From positions 620,001-684,000 of the forward strand of contig NZ_RKHR01000003.1 in assembly GCF_003752585.1 (NCBI RefSeq): a stretch of DNA of 64,000 nucleotides, written 5' to 3'. The stretch's first letter is position 1; each line of letters begins with the position of its first letter. Below the pieces are notes generated by a model, which made no database searches, was not told the DNA's origin, and saw only the letters and a program-made list of their open reading frames with translations. The position numbers and the translations under genes were made by a program. Origin of the DNA: Sinobacterium caligoides (GTDB lineage Bacteria; Pseudomonadota; Gammaproteobacteria; Pseudomonadales; Sinobacteriaceae). Of the stretch, positions 9,882-17,600 are shown piece after piece.

Positions 9882-10277
9882 TTACAATTTCGGTACACCA
9901 CTGTTCGATTGGTAATTATCGACATCAGCCGTACAGTTACCTGAGGATATTTCAGACATCATGTGTTTGTGCCCCTCTGATTGACTGACAAGAAGCGTGT
10001 AATTACACATAGGAGGGGACGATGCAGAGGTACGAAATCTTTTGTTAAATGCTTCTTTGCCATCACCAGTCGTCGCAATTACCGTGACAAAATCTGTCCG
10101 CGGTGTAAAATTAACTGAGCTCATCGGGTCATTACCATGAAATAAAGTCATATTGTTATCATCGATGACGACGACGTTTAATCGATCAGCATTATTAAAA
10201 CTAAAGCCATCAGCCAATACGAAATTCGAAAAGGTCAAGGCAGCCCCAAATATTAAAACACCCGCTTTCTTATACAT
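9882..10277 (-). CDS. Small secreted protein of unknown function
   Basis: 131 residues. A clear Sec signal peptide (MYKKAGVLIFGAALTFSNFVLA, cleavage after VLA) is followed by about 109 mature residues with two cysteines (PPMCNYTL and SGNCTAD) that could pair. An AAGGAAG ribosome site sits just upstream of the ATG. I do not recognise a family. The mature part looks like a small beta-rich periplasmic or extracellular protein. It stands alone, with no operon partner. Confidence 0.65.
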   Translation of the reverse strand: MYKKAGVLIFGAALTFSNFVLADGFSFNNADRLNVVVIDDNNMTLFHGNDPMSSVNFTPRTDFVTVIATTGDGKEAFNKRFRTSASSPPMCNYTLLVSQSEGHKHMMSEISSGNCTADVDNYQSNSGVPKL

Positions 10278-10411
10278 ACAATCTTCCTTAATTAATAATC
10301 AAACAACCTTTCGCCTATCAACATTTAGACGAAACGCATAAATATTAACGATTACTAATGGGGCATGCTAGTTTTAATGAAAAACTTATGCGTTTTTATT
10401 GCCACCTCTTT

Positions 10412-10534
10412 ATGCCAAAATTAGACCGCAGCAACTCGAACTTTAAGCTGTTATTGTCTGCTATAGAATATGAGCAGCAGGTACAAACCAAGGATGTTTA
10501 TTGGCACCTGCAAGACTATCGAACACTGATCTAG
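10412..10534 (+). pseudogene. Decayed coding stretch, origin unknown
   Basis: The gap 10278-10689 holds no intact gene. A 40-codon frame (10412-10534, beginning MPKLDRSNSNFKLLLSAIEY) stops at TAG. Another open plus-strand stretch (about 10554-10690, with NIPYKNWLIIERNFGKLFSG) follows in another frame. They look like pieces of one or two damaged genes, but I cannot name a family and there is no good ribosome site. Confidence 0.25.
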
Positions 10535-10689
10535 CAAACCGACCACTGCCTTCAAGCTAATAACCATCGAGGTGATAGAGAGCAAGGCCGCGGCGATCTT
10601 ACAGCGTTTAAACATACCCTATAAAAACTGGCTAATCATCGAGCGAAACTTTGGCAAGCTCTTTAGTGGCCCGTCGCCCCCATGCCCCA

Positions 10690-11133
10690 CTAACCTACTT
10701 TTTCAATTTCAATATGCAATGCAGAATATGCATTTAAAAAATAGGAGGTAGTTAAAAGAAAAGCTGAGATAAAGATAGTTTTCAAGTCAAGCATGTTTAA
10801 GAAATACGCAACAAACAATATAACAAGCAACAAAAGCGCAATCGCGATATTGCAATAAAAAACTTTAAGCCGTCTATCAGTTTTACCTTTAATTAACCTT
10901 AAGAATATATAGTGTGGATAGATCAATGAAAAATCTATCATTGCATTACCGATAAGCATACCTAACAAGTAAGCTGAGTCTTGTTGGCTGTCAGCTAACG
11001 AGACTATTCCCAACAGGACAAATATTATTAAAAAGAATAAGCAAATAATACTCAAGACCTTAGCAAATGCAGGGTTATATTTCTTTTTATCATCCGCAAT
11101 ATAGGATGAGGTTGAGTTGAAGTCTGGGCTCAT
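10690..11133 (-). CDS. Small four-TM membrane protein of unknown function
   Basis: I choose the ATG at 11133 rather than 11265 because AAAGGAC lies about eight bases upstream and the extra N-terminus looks non-coding. This gives 147 residues with about four membrane helices (LSIICLFFLIIFVLLGIVSLA, LLGMLIGNAMIDFSLIYPHYIF, NIAIALLLLVILFVAYFLN, TIFISAFLLTTSYFLNAYSAL). No family is recognised. It is AT-rich relative to its neighbours and sits beside the RAYT/array region. In size and topology it resembles the small membrane gene at 14254-14670. It might be a displaced immunity gene of the Rhs locus; that is inference. Confidence 0.6.
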   Translation of the reverse strand: MSPDFNSTSSYIADDKKKYNPAFAKVLSIICLFFLIIFVLLGIVSLADSQQDSAYLLGMLIGNAMIDFSLIYPHYIFLRLIKGKTDRRLKVFYCNIAIALLLLVILFVAYFLNMLDLKTIFISAFLLTTSYFLNAYSALHIEIEKVG

Positions 11134-11317
11134 TATAGAAGTCCTTTGTTGTATATTATTATACGACCACTCATTATAGCTATTCACTATCACTGTGATT
11201 ACCTTTAAGCTAGGAAGCGATCCTTTCCTGACGAAACATAACATATTATTTTTCATTTTGTTCACAAACTACAACCGTCGATAACCAGTCACTCCGTAAT
11301 TTCTATCGGTAGCTTAG

Positions 11318-12319
11318 TTAACCGTTAGCCTTAATCAGTCGAGAAGCAAACTCACTGCCATCACAAGGACGGCAAAAGCCCTCACCTGCTGCTCGCAGCT
11401 TCTGCAACATCGTTGCTATACGTGTGTATCGACGCTCAAAATGTTGTGTGTTGGCCAACCAGTCGTCAGGCGCTATCGCTAACCGTGACAATATCGGCGA
11501 CAGCTCCTCCGCGATGGCACCCCGTTTATTGTGCCGGATGCACCGCCCTGTAACATCGACAAGCTGCAGATAATCACTCAGTCGACAGGGAATACCGACC
11601 GGCATTGGTTCGCGGGGGTTGCCTGCAAAGCGCAGCAAGCCTTTTACTTGCTGCCGTGGATGATTAATCGACTGCTTCGGCGACACCTGTTTCGCGCGCA
11701 AAGCACGCTTTCTCACGGAGGTGAATGCCGAGCTCTCTGGGGTTTTGGCCATCTTCGCACGCACAGGATTAAGATCGACATAGGCCATACAAGCCAGTAA
11801 CGCCTTCTCATCCAGTAATGCCTGTGATTTAAAGCGCCCCTCCCAAAAACGGCCGGTACACTGATCCTCCTGATTCGCCTGCCGTGCGATACCTTCATTA
11901 ATAATGCGCATGAACCAGCTGATATCCGTCAAGCGCTTGCGCCATAGTGCGACGATAGTATCCAGTGCCTCGCGCTCGGCTGGCACCAACGGCTCCCCGG
12001 CACAATAGCGCTGGCTGAGCGCATGGCCCTTAAACAACTGGTGCCAACGTGCTATCACCGCCTCAGTATCTAAGGCGGCGGCCTCTGCGCTATTAATATG
12101 TAATACCACATGATAGTGGTTAGACATCACCGCATAGGCGGCGATATCCAAGCAGAACACCTCGGCCAAACGGAACAACCGAGACTCCACCCAACCTCGA
12201 CGATGCTCATATTCATCGCCACATAGAAACGCTCGCCGCACACAGCGCGACACACAGTGATAGTACGGGGTAGCATCGAGGCTAATCTGCCGGGAACGGG
12301 GCGAAGTCATGGGTGTCAT
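11318..12319 (-). CDS. REP-associated tyrosine transposase (RAYT, Y1/IS200-like family)
   Basis: 333 residues. The N-terminal Y1 domain has the HUH motif in the form SNHYHVVLH, preceded by YYHCVSRCVRRAFLCG, a text very typical of RAYTs. The catalytic tyrosine region follows near NEGIARQANQEDQCTGRFWEGRFKSQALLDEKALLACMAYVDLNPVRAKM. The C-terminal third is a longer tail seen in one RAYT group. RAYTs nick and move short palindromic REP elements rather than themselves. The gene is followed on its upstream side by an array of about 20 short repeats and a truncated copy of its own 5' end, so it has probably been active here. It appears intact. Confidence 0.93.
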   Translation of the reverse strand: MTPMTSPRSRQISLDATPYYHCVSRCVRRAFLCGDEYEHRRGWVESRLFRLAEVFCLDIAAYAVMSNHYHVVLHINSAEAAALDTEAVIARWHQLFKGHALSQRYCAGEPLVPAEREALDTIVALWRKRLTDISWFMRIINEGIARQANQEDQCTGRFWEGRFKSQALLDEKALLACMAYVDLNPVRAKMAKTPESSAFTSVRKRALRAKQVSPKQSINHPRQQVKGLLRFAGNPREPMPVGIPCRLSDYLQLVDVTGRCIRHNKRGAIAEELSPILSRLAIAPDDWLANTQHFERRYTRIATMLQKLRAAGEGFCRPCDGSEFASRLIKANG

Positions 12320-12547
12320 CCTTGATCAACATAGACTCAGTATTGCCCAACGTCGCCACAAAGCAAAATAACCAAAGGAAGGATTAAACCCAGCCTATAC
12401 AGCACCGGGTTCTGAGGGTGGGTGTCCCGTTAGGGGTTCTTGATCAACATACACTCAGTATTGCCCAGCTTCGCCACAAAGCAAAATAACCAAAGGAAGG
12501 ATCAAACCCAGCCTATACAGCACCGGGTTCTGAGGGTGGGTGTCCCG

Positions 12548-12712
12548 TTAGGGGTTGGCCAAACGGAACAACCGAGATTCCACCCAACCTCGACGATGTT
12601 CATATTCATCACCACATAGAAACGCTCGCCGCACACAGCGCGACACACAGTGATAATACGGGGTAGCATCGAGACTAATCTGCCGGGAACGGGGCGAAGT
12701 CATGGGTGTCAT
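12548..12712 (-). pseudogene. Truncated duplicate of RAYT 5' end
   Basis: Bases 12556-12745 repeat the start of the RAYT gene and its upstream sequence (12168-12352) with only a few substitutions. The copied frame keeps about 52 RAYT codons, from MTPMTSPRSRQ to SRLFRLA. It then runs into a repeat element and stops at TAA (12548-12550). The catalytic HUH motif is absent, so it cannot be an active transposase. The breakpoint is exactly at a repeat boundary. Confidence 0.88.
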
Positions 12713-13045
12713 CCTTAATCAACATAGACTCAGTATTGTCCAACGTCGCCACAAAGCAAAATAACCAAAGGAAGGATCAAACCCAGCCTATACAGCACCG
12801 GGTTCTGAGGGTGGGTGTCCCGTTAGGGGTTGTCCCGTTAGGGGTTGCAGCACCGGGTTCTGAGGGTGGGTGTCCCGTTAGCCTTAAAGGAAGGATCAAA
12901 CCCAGCCTATACAGCACCGGGTTCTGAGGGTGGGTGTCCCGTTAGCCTCCTGTTGGGTTCCTTTCCGAGGGTGGGTGTCCCGTTGGGTTCCGCAGCACCG
13001 GGTTCTGAGGGTGGGTGTCCCGTTGGGTTCTTTTTAGAGCCTCCT

Positions 13046-13116
13046 CTAAGGCTTGTAGATTAAAGCTTAGAAGAGGATGCTGGGTTGGCAAATAATTGTG
13101 GGTGTCTTGGGTTTTT
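13046..13116. repeat. 71-bp direct repeat, first copy (second at 13386-13456)
   Basis: The segment beginning CTAAGGCTTGTAGATTAAAG and ending GTGTCTTGGGTTTTT is identical at 13046-13116 and 13386-13456, offset 340 bases. It is not part of the main repeat unit. It contains an imperfect inverted repeat (CTAAGGCTT / AAAGCTTAG). It was probably carried along when part of the array was duplicated. Confidence 0.8.
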
Positions 13117-13385
13117 CCAAAAGAACCAAAGGAAGGATCAAACCCAGCCTATACAGCACCGGGTTCTGAGGGTGGGTGTCCCGTTAGCCTACAAAGCAAA
13201 ATAACCAAAGGAAGGATCAAACCCAGCCTATACAGCACCGGGTTCTGAGGGTGGGTGTCCCGTTAGGGGTTCTGAGGGTGGGTGTCCCTTTAGTCAGTCA
13301 TGAAAGAACCAAAGGAAGGATCAAACCCAGCCTATACAGCACCGGGTTCTGAGGGTGGGTGTCCCGTTAGTCCCCGTTAGTCCCG

Positions 13386-13456
13386 CTAAGGCTTGTAGAT
13401 TAAAGCTTAGAAGAGGATGCTGGGTTGGCAAATAATTGTGGGTGTCTTGGGTTTTT
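13386..13456. repeat. 71-bp direct repeat, second copy
   Basis: Identical to 13046-13116 over 71 bases. It is flanked by truncated repeat scraps on the left (CCGTTAGTCCCG) and by GGGTTCCCTG on the right. Confidence 0.8.
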
Positions 13457-13724
13457 TTGGGTTCCCTGCCCTAAACCCAGCCTATACAGCACCGGGTTCT
13501 GAGGGTGGGTGTCCCGTTGGGTTCCCCGTTAGCCTGCACCGGGTTCTGAGGGTGGGTGTCCCGTTAGCCTCCGTTGGGTTCCCCTGAGGGTGGGTGTCCC
13601 TTTAGTCTTCCGTTAGCCTCAAGCCTCCGGGTTCGACTTCACCACAAAGCAAAAGAACCAAAGGAAGGATCAAACCCAGCCTATACAGCACCGGGTTCTG
13701 AGGGTGGGTGTCCCGTTAGCCCCC

Positions 13725-13829
13725 GTCAGTGTTGCCTCGCCGAAGGCCGAGTAGACCGCCGACCACACCACGGCGCCACTCTTGGCCAACAGCTGCTGCG
13801 GTGTGCCAAGGTGGTCGTTGTGGTAGTAG
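13725..13829 (-). pseudogene. Rhs core fragment embedded in repeat array
   Basis: 105 bases match 15291-15395 inside the Rhs gene with about five substitutions and in the same orientation. They encode the conserved Rhs core text HNDHLGTPQQLLAKSGAVVW followed by SAVYSAFGEATLT. Both ends abut repeat elements. This is either a remnant of an older Rhs 3' end or a gene-conversion copy. Confidence 0.88.
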
Positions 13830-13898
13830 GGTTCTGAGGGTGGGTGTCCCGTTAGCCTCAGTCTTGTTAGTCCCTATGAGGGTGGGTGTCCCTTTAGT

Positions 13899-14016
13899 CT
13901 CACCTTGCTTTCAGAACCACCTCTTTCCGTAATACTTTCATTAACATCCTTAAGACGCTCTGCAGTGGATTTGTTACAGTCTGCCCCTCCTTCTTCTTCA
14001 CAATCACCAACTTTTC
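13899..14016 (-). pseudogene. AT-rich coding fragment, possible displaced Rhs C-terminal tail
   Basis: A non-repeat segment between two repeat elements. On the minus strand it is open and reads KVGDCEEEGGADCNK then STAERLKDVNESITERGGSE, with acidic, polar, protein-like text and two cysteines. It has no start codon and is cut at both ends by repeats. Its position downstream of an Rhs gene fits a broken, displaced C-terminal cassette, but I recognise no toxin family. Confidence 0.4.
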
Positions 14017-14253
14017 CGAGGGTGGGTGTCCCGTTAGTCCTTGTATTGCCCAACGTCGCCACAAAGCAAAATAACCAAAGGAAGGATTAAACCCAGCCTA
14101 TACAGCACCGGGTTCTGAGGGTGGGTGTCCCGTTAGTCACCTCCCGTTAGTCCACCGTTAGTCTTTGGTGTCCCGTTAGTCCCCAAGCAAAATAACCAAA
14201 GGAAGGATTAAACCCAGCCTATACAGCACCGGGTTCTGAGGGTGGGTGTCCCG

Positions 14254-14670
14254 TTAGCCTCCCTTTTTACCAAACTCATCTTTCACACTAGAAAGGAATG
14301 TTAGAGCTAATATACAACCATCGATTAACATCAATACTGTATGAATTACTTTATCTACTCCTAATAGAACCATCGCACCAGATAACGGAGAGAGTATTAC
14401 ATCCGCAAGAAGAAGAGAAACAAAAACTAACCTGGCCCAATTTTTCCTAAAAAGAAGCCCCAGTGAGCTTACAACATAAAAAAACAGCACCAAGTAATCC
14501 AAATAATAATCAACAGGAAGAACTCCGCCAGTCCCATTTAAAAACATAAGATCCAACTGAGAGCTCGAATAATAATTAACTCCTATATATGGCCAAAAAA
14601 ACCAAAAAACATATATACAAAGCGAAAAACCAACTAGCACATTATATGAGCATTTCTTTTCAAAAAACAT
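14254..14670 (-). CDS. Small four-TM membrane protein, candidate immunity partner of the Rhs tail
   Basis: 138 residues with about four hydrophobic segments (VLVGFSLCIYVFWFFWPYI, YYLDYLVLFFYVVSSLGLLF, ARLVFVSLLLADVILSPLSG, VIHTVLMLIDGCILALTFLS). The ATG at 14670 lies 21 bases after the Rhs stop, with AAGG a few bases upstream, so it is co-transcribed with the Rhs gene. Composition is AT-rich like the Rhs tail and unlike the Rhs core. Rhs loci commonly place the immunity gene directly after the variable tail, so that is the best guess for its role. The family is unrecognised. The 3' end runs straight into the repeat array. Confidence 0.65.
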   Translation of the reverse strand: MFFEKKCSYNVLVGFSLCIYVFWFFWPYIGVNYYSSSQLDLMFLNGTGGVLPVDYYLDYLVLFFYVVSSLGLLFRKNWARLVFVSLLLADVILSPLSGAMVLLGVDKVIHTVLMLIDGCILALTFLSSVKDEFGKKGG

Positions 14671-14691
14671 ATCAAACCTTATTCTCTATAA

Positions 14692-17600
14692 TTAATATCT
14701 TGAGTAATCAGGACGTCTTTCAATAAAGCAGTTACATACTTCTTTTCCTGGCTCACTCATTTCCTGATCTGAAGGGGCTACCTCAGGCTTTGGACATACT
14801 TGTATCGCATCTTTATATTGAGGAATAATAAAGCAATGACATACCTCCACTTCATTCCACGGTAAAGAACAACCAAATATCAAACCGCAAGCCCCCCCTC
14901 CTCCAGACTCCTTGAACTTTTCCCTTATAAAGCCCGTATTATCAGGTAATGCCTCTAAAGCATCTTTATTGGCACGCCCAGGGTTACCCCAACGATTTAA
15001 GTTGTAACGTCTATATCGAATCTTGTTTTGAGTCGATGTATAACCAGGATTTTTCTGCTGAAACCTATTCCAACGACTCATAAATCTTAACCCTAATGAA
15101 TCGATATCATTCAATGGGGTATTTTTAACATACCCATAAACATTCCCCCCCCCCTCAAGCCCAATAGGGTCCTCCTGCACATACCTACCCGTACTCGGAT
15201 CATAATCCCGGAACATATTATAATGCAAGCCACTCTCCGCATCATAATACTGCCCCGGGAAGCGCAGGTTATTGCTCACGGTCGCCGTCGTCAGCGTTGC
15301 CTCGCCGAAGGCCGAGTAAACCGCCGACCACACCACGGCGCCGCTCTTGGCCAGCAGCTGCTGCGGTGTGCCAAGGTGATCGTTGTGGTAGTAGTAGACC
15401 TGATTAGTCGCCGCATCCCGCTGTAGCAGCGGTTCTGTCATCCAGGGGCTATAGGGCTTAAAATGGTATTCCTTCACCAGCGCACCGGTGGCGTCGTACT
15501 CGCCGATCATGCCCTCGTCGCTGTAAAAGAACCAGGTGGTCGTGCCGCCTACGGTCTTGCGGATGCGCTGGCCGTAGGGGTTATAGCCGTAAGTGGCCTT
15601 AGAGACACCGTCGACTTTGACCTCGACCAGGCGCTCTTGGCTGTTATAGACGTATTCGGTGACCACGCCGCCAGTGATTTTACGGGTGGTGTGGCCGTTG
15701 TCATCGTAGCTGTAGCTTGTCTGCGGCGTTGCCAACAACTGGTTGAGGCCGTTGTAACCCCAGGTCGCTAAACTGGCCTGATCGGTGCCGGCGGCGATGC
15801 GGTTGCCGACGCCGTCGTAGTCGAAGAACTGGTTCGGCGCTAGCGACGTTGCTGGGGCATCGCTGATGGCGCTATTACTCTCTTCGATCAAGCGGTAGAG
15901 GTTATCGTAGTCGTAGACTTTATTCGTCGTCTCGGTGTCGATGCGCTTGATATTGCTCTCGGCATCGAAGCCGTAGAGGGCAGTTGCCAACGGTTGGCCG
16001 CTGGCATCGTAGACGGAACGCTGACGCTCACGCTGCAGGCCATCGTAGCCGTAAGCGATATAGCTGCCGCCGGGCAAGGTTTGGCGCTGCGGCCGCTGCC
16101 AGTGAAAATCGGACCAACTGATCTGGCCCTGGCCGGGAATGGTGACGGCGGTCAGCTGACTGTTGCGGTTGTACTGGTAGCCGTACTGTTGCTGCTCCGG
16201 GCCGGTATAGCTTTTTTTCAAACCGTTGGCGTAGTAATCGTAGCGGTAGGTTTTTTCAATATTGCCCGGGTAGGTGACGGTTACCGTCTGGCGCTGGCCA
16301 AGGGCGTTGTAGGTGATCAGCTCGCTGCTGGTGCCGTCGCTGTAGCCTTGGTATTGGCCCTTGTCGTTGTAGTGCAGCTGAATGGTCTCGGCGGCGCTGG
16401 CCACCGGCGGTAGCGTCGGCCAGACCCCACCGCTATCTTCCGCGGCAGCCTCGGCGACCACGCCGGTCATGACGGTGCGCAGGCGGCTAGCATCATCGTA
16501 GATGTAGTGGCTGCGCTCGCCCTTGGCGTTGATGGTATCGCTGAGGTTGCCCGCATGATCGTAAAAATACTGTCGCGCCGGTGGCGCGCTGGCCGGTAGG
16601 CTATCGTTGCCACCCCACTGCTTGGACTCGCTGCTCAACTCGTCGCGCAGGGTGTAGGTGTAACGGGTGATGCGCCCTTCCGGGTCGGTGACCGTCAGCA
16701 GGTTATCGCGATCGTCGTAGCTGAATTCGGTGGTGCCAGCCTCGGCGTCGGTCGAGGCGATCATGCGGTCGAGACCGTCATAGACGTAACCGGTGACGTT
16801 GTCGTTGGCATCGGTGTATTTTTCTAGCTGCTGGCCCTGTTTGTAGCCAAACTGGCGTTGCAGGCTACCGCCTTCAAACTGCTGTGTCACCGCTTTACGG
16901 CGCAGGCGCTTGTCGTATTGGTAGCTCTCCTTGACCCCCTTGCCCTCGCTATAACCGGGGTAGCTGACACTGTCGAGCTGGCCATCCTTGTAATGATTCT
17001 CCGCACTATTACCCATGCCGTCGATCTGCTGCTTAAGGCGGCCGAGGGCGTCGTAGCGTAAGGCATTGCCATGCTGTTCGGCATCCTCTTGGCCAAGCAG
17101 TTGGCCGCGCTTGTTATAGCTGAGGGTGGTAACCTTATTGTTGGCATCGGTGAGTGTCAGTGGCATGCCGCTGGCGTTCGTCGCCACCGTCGTCGTCACG
17201 CCGGCGGCATCGGTGATGGTGGCGATATAACCGCTTTTATCGTAGGTCAGGCGCGTGCCTTGGCCGTAGGGGTTTAGATCGGTAAGTAGATTGCCGGCGT
17301 TATCGAAGCTTCTAGCCCACTGCTTGCCACGGGCGTCTATTAATACGCGTGCGTTGCCGAGGGCGTCGAAGTCTTGGTATTGGGTCTGTTGTTCTAACGC
17401 ATCGGTATAGCTTTTGATATTGCCGTAGTCGTCGTAGTCAAACTGCTCCACCGCCTGCTCGGTGTTGGCGTCACCGTGGTAGGTGGTAACCTTGAGCTGA
17501 CCAAACTCATCGTAGCTGTAACTGGTCACCCGCTCTTCGTCCCGCCCCTGGGCCTCGGTGAGTGTTTTTAAGCGACTGTTGGGCCAATAGGTGTAGGCGG

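Larger units (their letters stand above)
12374..14260. repeat. RAYT-associated REP-like repeat mosaic (about 20 copies)
   Basis: The core GAGGGTGGGTGTCC occurs at 12414, 12532, 12807, 12862, 12926, 12967, 13007, 13168, 13247, 13274, 13351, 13501, 13548, 13586, 13700, 13836, 13878, 14018, 14117 and 14238, always in the same orientation. Most copies belong to a unit of about 65 bases that begins with ACCAAAGGAAGGATCAAACC, passes through CCTATACAGCACCGGGTTC, and ends CCCGTTAG. Spacing is irregular, and many units are truncated or joined by short CCGTTAG or GTTGGGTTC scraps. GGG-TGT-CCC can form a tiny hairpin, as in REP sequences. Embedded in the array are a RAYT fragment, an Rhs-core fragment, a duplicated 71-bp segment and an AT-rich coding fragment. 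There is no intact gene. Confidence 0.9.

Noticed and set aside
12374-14260. CRISPR array
   Set aside because: Repeat copies are truncated and variable, spacing is irregular, many units directly abut, and there are no cas genes. It fits REP/RAYT elements instead.
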